This document shows, piece by piece, positions 9,443 to 19,500 of a stretch of 21,293 bases of DNA (its first letter is position 1; the number at the start of each line of letters is the position of its first letter). The stretch covers positions 6,149,353 through 6,170,645 of the forward strand of contig BFEA01000017.1 in NCBI GenBank assembly GCA_003427395.1, written 5' to 3'. Origin of the DNA: Chara braunii. Taxonomy: Eukaryota > Streptophyta > Charophyceae > Charales > Characeae. Made by a program: the position numbers and the translations under genes. The notes below the pieces were generated by a model. The model was given only the letters and a program-made list of their open reading frames with translations. It was not told the DNA's origin and searched no databases.

Positions 9443-10967
9443 GGAATTGGAACAGTGAGGGTTAAGAGCAACTGAGGCATCTTCTTCATGTAGCGATCTA
9501 CTGGCGAGAAGTTTCATGGCGATTCTCCTTCTCTTGTACTGAGACAGTAGAGAAGAAGATTGCAAGTGGTGAATTCAGGAGTTCAGTGTTTGCCCTGAAC
9601 AAGCGCACTGAGCCTGTCAGGGCGCTTGCCAGGAAGTGGCGAGAACAGGGTTAATTCGCCATAGCCAACCCTTGAGGGCAATACAACGAATTGCCTCAAA
9701 GTGACGAATTACCCCTGAGGACTTTAGAGACCTCTGAGCGGCTTCATCCCTGAGCAGCGCTGAGATGGATTGACATCTGTGTCAATCCCTGGCGAGATTA
9801 ACCTCATCTGGGGCTATTTATAGCATCAGCGGCTGTCAGACACTGTAGCGAGATAATCTTCTGTTGGCGTTCTGAGCGCCACAGGGTCAGATTGAGTGAA
9901 TCTGACTAGAGGGCTTGAAGCGCCTCAGGATCCTGAATAGGATCAACAAGTTTGAAGAGATTTGGTACATGGAGGTCAGAGGAGGAATTTTTGGAAGAAA
10001 TTGGCGAGATGAGGGTTTCAGTTTGCCATAGCCAGATCTTCATCAAGCTCTGCAAGAAACACTGAAAGTGAGTCCGTTCCATGCAAATCTGTATATAGCG
10101 ATTGAGATAGGGTCATAATAGTTAGTATTGATGGTCTGTTTGCCTGTCAGGGTTTGAAATTGAAAATCGCAGTCTGCATGACAACAATAGCCATCTCTCT
10201 CCTACCTCCTTCTGCTCCGTTCTTACCCTCTGTTGACTCTTTTCCATCCAAAATTGTTCTGTGACTGCATTACTGTATTGCGCTTGATCCTGCATGCTCA
10301 AACTGTGAATTCTGCACTGGAATGGTAGAGATATTGTGAATTGTAGTTTTGCATTGAGTCTAATTATAGCCTGTGCTAACTAGGGTCGGTCATAACTCCA
10401 ATTCTGTCCGTCAGAATTCAATTCTGTCAGTTTGCAGTGAATCGCAATTAGTAGTTGTTAGCAGGGCAGAAGCGCTTGTCTGGATTTGCAGTATTTCACT
10501 AGATACAGTGAATACTGTAATTCGCCATATCCAAGGGTATGGTCGCCAGAGTCATCAGGGCCGAAATTGGAGTCTGAGCTAGGATCTAAGCTTTTTGACT
10601 GAATTGCTCTGTCTGGTTGATCATTGTTGTCTGGTCTTGCCATGTCCTTTCACTCTCACTAATTACTCTTGTTTTCTAGTGGGCACTGGAAATCTAGGGT
10701 ATCTCTAAAATTGCTGAGGTTGAGTTTTCTAACTTCAGTAGAGGGCCAGGGTTAGTAAAAGGAAATCGTGTGAATGATTTTACTGGACTGTTGTCTGTCT
10801 GACCCCTGACCCCAGGGAAACCGGTCTAACCGAAATCGCTTGTTGCCTATTCCCCCACTTACGTTTGTGCATGAGATAGCAGCGATTTCTGAGTGTTTGT
10901 AGGAATCTGCATATCGCTGCATACTCTTTGTTGTTCCGTCTGGTAACTGAGTCTTTGAAGAGGGAAA
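9443..10967 (+). other. Long untranslated leader of element 2
   Basis: About 1.5 kb between primer site and the gag start has no supported gene. It carries recurring short words: GGCGAGA at 9638, 10003 and twice more (near 9503 and 9791), and GCCATAG at 9658 and 10025. In two places GGCGAGA is followed about 20 bp later by GCCATAGCC. GGGTT (9648-9652) and AACCC (9667-9671) could pair and leave GCCATAG in the loop. Confidence 0.65.
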
Positions 10968-11440
10968 ATGTCGGACCAAGAGGCTCAGCAACAGCCACAA
11001 GTAGATAGTGATGAAGGTAGAAGAACAACGACCTTCTACCTCCACCTCTACCACTCCTCTGACTGCTACTCAAGAGAAGAAGAAGAAGCTGCAGGAAAAA
11101 CTGCAGCAGCAGTAGGCGCTGCTTGCAGAACTAGAGAGACAAGAGGCAGTCGAGCTAGAAGCTGCAACAGATGCCTCGCGCAGGGAGTATCTGTTGGAGC
11201 AGCTAGCCAAGGTCATAACCGATGAGCGTTGTTCCCAGGCGAATAAGAACTTGGCAGAGTGGGCCATTCTGGAGCACAAAGCCACTAGCTCTTATTTCAC
11301 AAACTGGGATGAGCGCTTGGACCGCCTGGAACACAGAGTGAATAACCTGGAAGCTCAGCAGTCAAAGATACTGAAGGCAATTCAGGACTTGACTGCTCAG
11401 CTCATAGCAGCGAGGCTGATGTCTCCCGTCTCCTGTACCT
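10968..11440 (+). pseudogene. Gag N-terminal coiled-coil region of element 2 (broken)
   Basis: The likely start is ATG 10968 (MSDQEAQQQPQVDSDEG). A one-base indel near 11000-11015 moves the reading into another frame, which runs through a Gln/Lys/Glu-rich coiled coil (QEKKKKLQEKLQQQ, a TAG, then ALLAELERQEAVELEAA) and on through LAKVITDERC, FTNWDERLDRLEHRVNNLEA and IQDLTAQLIAARL. A further frame change near 11425 leads into the Pro/Ser-rich linker before the capsid. The stop after LQQQ fits a CAG-to-TAG change in a run of CAG codons. It is the N-terminal arm of Gag, probably for self-association. Confidence 0.75.
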
Positions 11441-12571
11441 AAACCTAAATCCTCTCCTTCCTCTCCTTCGACCCCCTCTGGTTCACACCATTCTTCCCCC
11501 TCACCACCTCCCTCCCAAAAAGCTACAGCCCAGCCATCCTATGCGTCTGTTGCTGCAGGAGATCAAAGAGGGCCCAAGATCCCAGCTCCCAACAAGTTCA
11601 AAGGGGATGACCCAAAGACGGATGTTGGGGACTGGGCTGCTGGGACCAAAGCCTACTTGAGGAGCTTGATCTGAGCAGAACAGACCAAGGTGGCAACGAT
11701 TCTGGGATTGCTGGAGGGACCCGCTCTGAAGTGGGCCACCTCAACTTCCAGCAGTCAGCAGCAATCTATGGATGACTGGGCTTTTGGGCTGGGGGTGGAC
11801 AAACTTTTGTAGGTCGTAGAGGATCGCTTTGCAGACAAGGAGCGGGCCCGCAAAGCTGCTGATAGGATTGCTCGCCTGGGGCAGCAGCGCTGCAACGGTA
11901 CCCTGCAATCCCTGTTTGCAGAGTTTGAGCAGCTCACCTCTACCCCTGGGTTGGTCATGTCAATTGATGATCTGTTGACCAACTTCTGCAGGGCAGCGCC
12001 TGAGAAGTTTGCTGTTGCGTTGTATTGTGCTGGGCACAAGGAATGGAGATCCTTTGGCCGCGCAGCCTTGGACATGGAGGCAAAACTTCATGTTCAGGCC
12101 CCTTCTTCTGATGGAAGAAAAGGGGCCTTCCCTCGTGGTGGCAGAAAGGGAAAGGCTACCTTTGCACATGCAGGATCTGAGTCAACAAGTGATTCAGATA
12201 CCCAGGCTGATGTACCATCAGCTGGGATTGGATCAGCTGCTGACACAGATGTTGCAGCGGCCTTGACTCGGGTTGTTTTGGGGGTTCTGCAGCAGTAGAA
12301 AAAGTTTTCCCCCTCCACAACCTCAGCCAATTCAAAGGGGAAGGACAAGGGACATCGTCCTTCTACCTCTGCCCAACGCCCTAACCTGCCAAAGGACGGC
12401 CGCATGCCAGCTGGCCCATGCAATCCCTCCACTCTCCCCTGGCATGACCTCAAGATCCAGGACAGAGTGTGGAGAAGAAGAAAGGAGAGAGGGGTCTGCC
12501 TAAGATATGAGGGACAACACTTTTTGAAGGACCGTCCTTACATGCCAGGCCCAGGTCAGTCAAAAAACTGA
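11425..12571 (+). pseudogene. Gag capsid and nucleocapsid region of element 2 (three in-frame stops)
   Basis: A single frame runs from a Pro/Ser-rich linker (PVPKPKSSPSSPSTPSG) through a Retrotrans_gag-type capsid (APNKFKGDDPKTDVGDWAAG, LEGPALKWAT, DRFADKERARKAADRI, SIDDLLTNFCRAAP) to a basic tail, ending at TGA 12569-12571. It is interrupted by TGA 11672-11674, TAG 11810-11812 and TAG 12296-12298, with no frameshift between them. Near the end, GVCLRYEGQHFLKDRP looks like a decayed CCHC zinc knuckle: the first Cys and the His remain, the second Cys is Tyr, the last is Arg, and the spacing is one residue short. The intact protein would form the particle and bind element RNA. Confidence 0.85.
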
Positions 12572-12662
12572 AGCAGACCCTGGGGACTGCAGTTCCCCCC
12601 AGTGTTGTGCCTTCATCTGCTGAGGCAGGTGAATTTGCACTGCTTCAGTTGAGACCGAATGT

Positions 12663-13433
12663 GTGAGTTTGGGGATTGCACGGGCAGCATCCTTCTGCTA
12701 TAAGGATCCTAACCCGGATCAGTACCCGGAGGAGAATGAGCTTCAGTCACTTGCTGCTTTGTTTGTTCATTTGAAAGAACAAAAGAAGAGTAAGTCTGAT
12801 CTCATCCTACTTCGGCCCCTGACCAACAACATCAGTATCACCGGGCTGTTGGATTGTGGAGCCACCAGAAACTTCATGTCTCCCAGTGCTGTTAAGAAAT
12901 TACACCTGGGCATGAAAATTGTCCAACTGCAGCAACCGCTGCACGTCAGGATAGGCGATTCCACTATTCTCACCATCAGGGAGAAGGTCAGGGGAATCCC
13001 TGTTACCTTCAATAGTGCTGTAGAAGTCAGACATAGTTTGAACTTCTACATATTCCCTGTTGTAGATGATATTATGGTATTCAGCCGAACTGCCAGGGAA
13101 CATGCGGAGTACCTGGCTCTAGTCCTTCATTCATTACGTGATAACCAGTATAAGATCAATAGGGAGAAGTCCTCTTTTAGAGTTCCCTCTGTCATCTATT
13201 TGGGTCATGTAACCTCTGGAGATGGCCTGGCGCCTGAAGCAGCCAAGATAGCTGTTATTCAGGAGTGGCTGCAGCCACAGACAGTGAGGGATGTTAAGTC
13301 CTTCATGGGTTTGGCCTCATACTACGGAAAGTTTGTCAGGAACTTTTCTGCGGTGGCTGCACCCTTGACCAACCTTACAAAGAAAGACATCCCTTTTCTT
13401 TGGTCCCTTCCCTGTCAGCTGGCCTTTACATGA
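12663..13433 (+). pseudogene. pol: Protease fused by deletion to the second half of reverse transcriptase, element 2
   Basis: This open frame (256 codons, read from a GTG, so the true start is unknown) first shows a retroviral-type aspartic protease core, ITGLLDCGATRNFMSP, with the catalytic Asp of the D-S/C-G-A motif near 12852. Protease sequence continues to NFYIFP (about 13040-13056). At about 13056-13062 it passes directly, in frame, into VDDIMVFSRTAREH, which is RT from motif C onward. The rest of protease and the RT fingers and palm up to motif C are missing, so motif A is absent and YLDD has become PVVDD. The RT thumb and connection follow (IYLGHVTS, KSFMGLASYYGKFVRNFS) up to a TGA at 13431. 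The deletion junction is seamless in frame, but the product cannot be a polymerase. Confidence 0.92.
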
Positions 13434-13903
13434 CTCAAGAAGGCCTTGACTCGTGCACCAGTGTTGAAGTTGCCTGACCCCACTTTGCCATTCATCCTGA
13501 CCACTGACGCCAGTCAGTATGGCATTGGGGCAGTTCTTCAGCAAGATGGTCTACGAGCTGTAGAGTTTATGAGTAAGAAGATCAAGACTCAGAAGCTCTA
13601 GGACTCTACCTACGAGAAAGAGCTATATGCATTGGAAGCACTTTCTCCTGGGAAGACATTTCAAGATCTTCTTTGGCCACTCCACCTTACAGTGGATGAA
13701 GTCCCAGGGGGAGTTGAATGATAAAATTGGCACGCTATATTCAGTTCATTGACATGTTTGACTTTGAACCGAAACATAAGAAGGGCTGCTACAATAAGGT
13801 AGCAGACGCCCTCTCTCGTAGGCCTGACTCTTTCACCCTGATCTCCTCTACTCACTCCTTTGGAGAGGAGACCCGTCAGACCATTGCTCGTTTACTGCCT
13901 TAG
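13434..13903 (+). pseudogene. pol: RNase H region of element 2 (broken)
   Basis: Directly in frame after the TGA at 13431-13433, the text reads [16 protein letters not shown] and then the RNase H start, [20 protein letters not shown] at 13599-13601 interrupts it before DSTYEKELYALEA. A deletion and frameshift follow around 13640, the reading resumes with LLGRHFKIFF and STLQWMKSQGELND, and another frameshift near 13720 leads to ARYIQFIDMFDFEPKHKKG and VADALSRRPD, the usual end of the Ty3/Gypsy RNase H. RNase H would remove element RNA during cDNA synthesis. The same DAS-Q-YG site is a TAG in element 1. Confidence 0.88.
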
Positions 13904-15323
13904 GACCCGACTTATGGACCCATAGTCAGGAATCTGCAAGCAGATCCTAACACTGAACCCGACTATGCTCTGAGTTCAGGCGTGCTGTATACATACAGCA
14001 GGGATGAGGAATGCTTGTGCATTCCACAAGACCAGCCCCTGAGAACTCTGCTGATGTCAGACTGTCATGATGCTCGCGGTCATTTTGGGTTCCTAAAGTC
14101 ATATGTCGCCCTGTCGCAACGCTTCTTCTGGAAGGAGATGCGGAGTGATCTTTTATATTGAAACCTGTGAGCTCTGCCAGAGAAATAAGGTCCAGCGTAG
14201 ACCTCCTTTGGGTCTGCTCAAACCCTTACCTATACCTGATGGTCCTGCTGAATCTATGTCTATAGACTTAACAGATTTAGGCAAGACCACCGCTCGTGGT
14301 ATGCGTCAGGTAATGGTCTGTGTCGACAGGTTCCCTAAATACGCAGAATTCATCCCCTTGCCAGAAGTCACTAGGGTCCCTGCTGTGAGAGCAGCCTTCT
14401 CAGAGAGGTGGGTCACTCACCATGGACCGCCCACTTCTATCATCAGTGATAGAGACCCCCGATTTTGCAGCAATGAGTGGCAGTCCTGTTGTAAGGACTA
14501 CTTGCACTCACGACTGGATATGACTTCTGGTCATCATCCTGAAGCCAATGGTCAGGATGAAGTGATGAACCAAGTCTTATTCCAGCTGTTGCGTCCTGTC
14601 ATCTCCCCAGATCAATAGGACTGGGATCTCCACCTGGCTTGTGCACAGCTTGTCTATAATACCTTTATCCACTCTTCGACTGGGTTCAGTCCATACCGAT
14701 TACATTGGGGACGTGAACCGCGACAGCCTCTTGATGACATCATCAATAAGGCTAAGCCTGATCTGACTCCTGGCATCGCGAAGTTTGTCAGACGTTACAG
14801 GCTAGATGTGGAAAGGGTACGGGTGAACTTGTTTAAGGCCCAAAAGGCCATGATTGAACAAGCCAACCGCCACCGACGTCCCTCTCCCATACGTACTGGC
14901 GATTATGTCTGGGTAGCGAATTCAGAGTTGTCGAGGGAAGAAGATATCTCTCCCAAGTTGTTGCCAGGATACCTGGGTCCGTGGCAGGTGTTAGATACAG
15001 TGGACTCTGATCCTTTTGGCCTGTCGTATGTTATCGACGTCCCACTGCATCTATAGACCTATCCGGTCTTTCATGCTTCCAAGCTGTTTCCTTTTACCTC
15101 AGCTGATGCATTCCCAGACCGGCCCCCTCAATTCGGCCCACCGATCCCTGGTAAAGGATATGACGTGGAGTCTATTGAGGATGAGTGGGGCACTGGCCTC
15201 GACCGACAGTACCTTGTGAAGTTCTCCTTCCAGCCTCATACTGACGATAGATGGTACACACGGAAGGAACTTCTCAAGACAACAAAGTCTGTAGTGCTAC
15301 GATACGAAGCAGCTCAGAAGTGA
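13904..15323 (+). pseudogene. pol: Integrase of element 2 with GPY/F module and chromodomain-like tail (broken)
   Basis: The zinc-binding N-terminus is seen as CHDARGHFG (two His) and CELCQRNK (two Cys), split by a frameshift near 14145-14155. The core keeps acidic residues in SIDLTDL, SDRD and NGQDE, but the spacing of the last two is 36 residues and the first motif is altered from the usual D-F. A TAG at 14616-14618 and another at 15054-15056 interrupt one continuous frame to TGA 15321-15323. After the core come YLGPWQVLDT, YPVFHASKL and a chromodomain-like tail (YDVESIEDEW, QYLVKFSF, DDRWYT). At the second stop element 1 has CAA (HLQAYPVFH), so this was a Gln codon. Confidence 0.92.
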
Positions 15324-15359
15324 TTACTCCCTCGCAGATCTGCTCGTCTGAACCCTTAG

Positions 15360-15392
15360 CTCGGAGGTCCTCGCTCCCCGGGGGGGTAAGCC
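15360..15392 (+). promoter_or_regulatory. Region before the 3' LTR of element 2, with G-rich tract
   Basis: CTCGGAGGTCCTCG (15360-15373) is followed by a C/G run and GGGGGGGTAAG before the LTR starts at 15393. The G-rich run is the likely primer tract for the plus strand. The near-palindrome also occurs in element 1 at 5204-5217. Confidence 0.55.
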
Positions 15393-16527
15393 TGCAATGA
15401 CTTGCTGATTTTCATTGTCGAGACCGACTGCGAGGATGTACAGTACAGCGGTAGGTTAGATTCGTAATTTTGTTTGGCTGAGGGCTAACCGAGAGACCTG
15501 TAAGGAAAATTCGTGAGGGGCATATCTGCAAATATGGGAAATATAGGCCCAACACCACGTCAGATTTCCTACAGCTACCCTAACTGCGTGTAGCAGACCC
15601 GGGCTGCCCCTAGGACGGACAGGCCCGAAGGGGCCTATACCGATAGACGGTCCTATAGCCTATAGTTGGGGAGGGAGAGGCCAAGAGGCCGAAACTGGAA
15701 CGGTACCGGTCAGTCGAGTTAGTCGGGTCTAGGTCTAGGCTAGGGTAGTGTAGTTCTATTAATAGTTTGGGGGAAATCGATTCTAGACTTTTGGCATTTC
15801 ATTTTCGCGATACCGCGTTCTGGAGCCAACTAAGTTGGTGGTGATTGTCTACAGGCAGCATCCTGAGACCCTCATCGCGGACGGCAGCCATAGCCCGCCT
15901 GCCGGTGTTTGCCATAGCTGGGGGCACCCTGAGCATCTACCCCTGAGGGTATCTGCGATTGACTTGGCTATTCTGAGGCTCTCCACTAAGTGTATGTGGG
16001 TGGACCACTGTCGCCCTTCACTCCTTAAAGATTGTCAGGGCTTCGTCAGCGGTGTGGCAGCCATAGCTGCCATCTTCTTTGTTAGAGTTCCTCATTGGAA
16101 CTGAAGACTTCATTGCAATTCATGTTCTTCATCTGGATGGCTGGCGCTGGCCTCGGGGAGGCGGATTCTGTGTGGCGCTACTCACTGGGTGTGGAGTAGA
16201 GAGTGGTGTGTGGAGTTCTGAGAGTGGCGAGACACTGGGATAAACTCTGTAACGATTATTGGTTTGAGTTGGCTCATCATCAGTGTGATTCCAATTGTTA
16301 TCCTCGCAGGTGTCTTCTTGTGATTTGTTGTTGGGAGTCTGTCAGAGAGTGAGAGTCACTGTGTGTCTTCTCCCCATCTGTGCATGGTTGAATTCCGCTG
16401 CTTATCTTTGTCTGTGTGCAGTTTGGACTCTGTCTCCTCTCCCCTTTGTCTGGCATGTGTATGGGCATGTGTTAGACACCCTGTGTGTGAGTGGCGAGAA
16501 AATCGTCAGACAACCAAGTTCATAACA
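15393..16527 (+). repeat. 3' LTR of element 2 (1135 bp)
   Basis: Direct repeat of 8283-9422, ending CATAACA. It keeps the GGCAGC-CATA-GCTGCC hairpin (16056-16071), and here CGGCAG (15882-15887) and CTGCCG (15899-15904) pair perfectly around another GCCATAG, whereas the 5' copy has one mismatch. A 4-bp deletion near 15500 relative to the 5' copy accounts for most of the length difference. Confidence 0.96.
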
Positions 16528-16602
16528 CTGGTACCAGGTGGACGGTCTACCCACCTTTAAGTGGTATAACCGATCATTGTGGAGGAGCTGGGGAATTTGA
16601 CT
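16528..16602 (+). pseudogene. cox1: NUMT: cox1 fragment, right half
   Basis: Starts with the duplicated CTGG and continues the frame cut at 8282: GT, then [14 protein letters not shown], CGGAG. Plant cox1 has [21 protein letters not shown] here, so Gly to Arg, Ser to Asp and Ser to Cys changes are visible. Similarity is clear to about 16590 and faint to about 16602, where a one-base insertion is needed. Beyond that the sequence no longer reads as cox1; it may be the NUMT end or a mitochondrial intron. Confidence 0.92.
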
Positions 16603-17197
16603 GGACCACCTCTGTCCTGGGTATGCAGTACTATGCACGTAATTTGCCCGATATATGTTCATAATCTGAGCATTGCGGTATTGGGTATAACCGCAATTTG
16701 CTAGTACCAGCCTTGGTCGGCCCAGCCCCGGGCATGCAAATCATTCCGACCAGCCATTTCTTGGGTATGGAGGCACGTTAGGCATTGGGCCTGGGGGCTA
16801 TACTGGCAATTCCTTTTTTTTTTTTTTTTTTTTGGTTAAATACAAACAGAACCTCATGGTTCTGGCAATTCCCATCTTTAAATGCGGGCCAGATGTAGTT
16901 TTCGCAAAATAAAAAGGCGTTGTGCAACTGTGAGAAGTGGGCTGTGTATGCCTTTCTTGGTCTTGTGGTTAAAGATGAAGTGTAGTATTATGTTCTGAAC
17001 TTCTGATCTGCTTACAGGCGCAGAAGGTGCCCTACATCCCTGCCTTTGCTGCCAGGCAACCAAAAAAAAAGAAACCTACGTACCTTTTCGTTGCCTGTCG
17101 AGAATCTGCCTGTATCTGGCTCTTAAACTACGCTATATACAGGGGCTGGCTAGATGGAGAGTTTGACTGGGGTGGCACATGAGTGAAAACAACGTAA
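16603..17197. other. Unassigned region between NUMT and LINE
   Basis: No gene, RNA or known repeat is recognised except the small retroposon at 16814-16861. The stretch includes an A9 run near 17060. Confidence 0.5.
16803..16872 (-). mobile_element. Tiny 5'-truncated retroposon with 11-bp target duplication
   Basis: CTGGCAATTCC occurs at 16803-16813 and again at 16862-16872. Between the copies lie 20 T residues (16814-16833) and 28 further bases. Read on the minus strand this is a 28-bp body followed by poly(A), flanked by a target duplication. That is the signature of a LINE-driven insertion of a very short 3' end (LINE, SINE or mRNA). The source cannot be named from so short a body. Confidence 0.75.
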
Positions 17198-18103
17198 AAG
17201 AAAAATGAGAAACAAAAAATGAATTTACTCCAAGAGACGCACCTATCGAATCTCCCAAACCATGGGAGCATAAAAAGGGCAATAGAAAAAAGCCTTGGGG
17301 GCTGTGCTTTCGCACTATGGTCCAACCTCGAAGGGCTCAGCAAACGGGGAACAACTATACTAGTACCTAACGCCTCCAAGCTGTGGTCAGAAGGCCAGAT
17401 CCTCAGCAATGCGGGAGACGGCGCAGAAGGAAGATGGTCATGGCTTGACGTCAGATGGCAAGACGAGGAACTGAGAATACGTAACATCTATGCCCCCAAC
17501 TCAGAAAACGAACGCCTAACCTTCTTCACCAGCATCCAATCCCTCATCCCAAATCCTCAACCGGTGATCATCGCAGGCGACTGGAAGACGACCTTGGATC
17601 CAAGCCTAGACCGTATCTCCCGCTCCCAATTGATAGGTCCAACAAGAGCAGGAACCCACATAAGAAACATTATGACAGAATTCGACCTCATCGACCCTTT
17701 CAGAACGCTGTACGCAGAGTAAAAAGCCTTTTCTTTGTTAAAAAAGAATTTGGCCAACCGAACGTCGCTGTCCCAGATCGACTTCTTCCTAATCTCCAAG
17801 CATCTCCAAGGAACAATCAAACAGGCTGAGATCCGCCCACCAGCGGCCTTCCGGGGTCTAAACCATAAGGCAGCAGAGCTGCTCTTGAACTTTGACTCCC
17901 CCACAGAAAAAGGTCGGGGCTTTTACAGAATTAACAACTCCCTCTTATCCACCGAAAGATTAACAGAGGCAGTCAGATGGAACTGGTTCTTCTTGAGAGA
18001 GAACAATGCCAGACGGGACAACAGACACCAATGGTTTATAGATAGCTACACATACCTTACCCAAACAGTCTCAACGGAATCCAGAAGCATCGCAGGAGAA
18101 TGA
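17198..18103 (+). pseudogene. LINE endonuclease (exonuclease-endonuclease-phosphatase family), truncated and mutated
   Basis: The text starts just upstream of NLLQETHL (the QE-T motif with the metal-binding Glu) at 17222, so the first strand with the conserved Asn is missing. It continues with YAPNS, VIIAGDWKTTLD and, after a TAA at 17720-17722, SQIDFFLIS. The usual final motif S-D-H reads GLNHKA here: the His is kept, the Asp has become Asn (GAC to AAC would explain it). The enzyme would nick target DNA to prime reverse transcription. Loss of the first part, a stop and a changed catalytic residue make it inactive. A helical linker follows up to the TGA at 18101. Confidence 0.88.
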
Positions 18104-19500
18104 AAAATTAGAAAAGAAGAACTCCAACTCGCCATGTCTCTTGCGGAGGAAAACCTTGTAGCAGACCCTTCAAACACTTTTTACAGCCAACTACTCGATT
18201 CAGCACGAGAAGAACTCAATGACTGGAGGAGATGGGAATTGAGAGGCCTGCAGATCTGAGCCAGGATGACCGACCACACCCTTAATGAATCAATGACAAA
18301 GCACTTCTTCGCAAAAATCAAAGCCAACGCCAGAAATAACAACATTGAAGGTCTGAAGGACCCGAATAATCTGAACAGGGTCGACCAGTCAAGCTCGTGA
18401 ATGGTGAAAATAGCCAGTTTGTTCTATGCACAGCTCTATGAATCCATAACACCGTCCCCCCTCCCCTCAGCCAACTTAGCAGCACGACAGTGAATGATTG
18501 CCTATTTGGAGGAGACAATCACACCAGAACAATCCGAGGGGCTGGACAGACCACTATCATTGGGTGAACTGCACACAGCCCTGACTCAGATGGGCAACGA
18601 TAAAGCCCCGGGCATTGATGGACTGTCGAAAGAGTTCTGGGTCCACTTCTGGCCCACACTAGGCGAGGACCTTCTCAATTTTTTCAATGATAGCAGGGAC
18701 CGAGGAGGACCAGGCAAAAATTTGAGCACAAGTGTAGTGTCGTTACTCCACAAAAAAGATGAGAAAGAGGATTTGAAAAACTATAGACCCATCTCGCTAC
18801 TTACAACCCCTTACAAAATCCTAGCGAAAGCACTGGCCAACAGGATCATAAATCTGACAGACAAGTGCTTCCATATCGATCAAGCGGGTTTCATCCCAGG
18901 CCGGTACATACTCGACAATGTGATGACTCTGAATGAAGCGGCCAAAAAGATAACCGAAAAAAGGATGAAAGCAGCGATCCTGTTTTTCGACTTCTAGAAG
19001 GCATATGACCAAGTCAATTGGGACTTCCTTCACGCCTGCATGGAAAAAATGGGGGTTGGCCCGAATTTTAGAAAATGGGTCGAAGTGTTGTACGCAGACG
19101 CAACCGGCAGAGTGCAAGTCAATAAGATCCTATCGGAAACCTACCCCATCTCCAGATCCGTACGACAAGGTGACCCCCTAGCTCCACCCATTTTTCTCTT
19201 CATTATGGAAGCCATAGCATCCTTCCTCTTCAAAGATATGTCTATAGACCGGCTCATCGAACGGACCTTCAATCCACTTTGCGACTTCGCCCTACCCACC
19301 GCTTTGATGTTTGCAGACGATCTCACAATCCTTATCCGAGTTAACAACAGCTCCTTCCAAGCTCTGGCGAGGGCCACGGAGGCCTTCCGTCTCGCATCCG
19401 AAATGAAGGTCAACTGGAGCAAGACCGAAGGATGGTGGTTAGCAAACGAGATGCCCCCCCAACCCGAAGATACAGCTACACCCATGTCTTGGTCCACAGG
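18104..19500 (+). pseudogene. LINE reverse transcriptase (in-frame stops only)
   Basis: After a linker broken by TGA at 18257, 18398 and 18491, the RT starts with GNDKAPGIDGLSKEFW (about 18594), NYRPISLLTTPYKILAKALANR and DQAGFIPGR. Motif A is AAILFFDF, TAG (18995-18997), KAYDQVNW: the catalytic Asp is present and only the next codon but one is a stop. Then come RQGDPLAPPIF (19163) and the catalytic FADD (19310-19321), followed by MKVNWSKTE and LRYLGIMV. All RT motifs are intact apart from the stop. The RT copies the LINE RNA at the nicked target. Confidence 0.93.

Noticed and set aside
16603-16800. Group I or group II intron continuing the NUMT
   Set aside because: No domain V or core pairing motif could be recognised by eye; left as unassigned.
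17720-18997. In-frame stops as a sign of a variant genetic code or programmed readthrough
   Set aside because: Stops of all three kinds occur, and similar stops in the neighbouring elements replace identifiable Gln, Trp and Arg codons; decay explains them.
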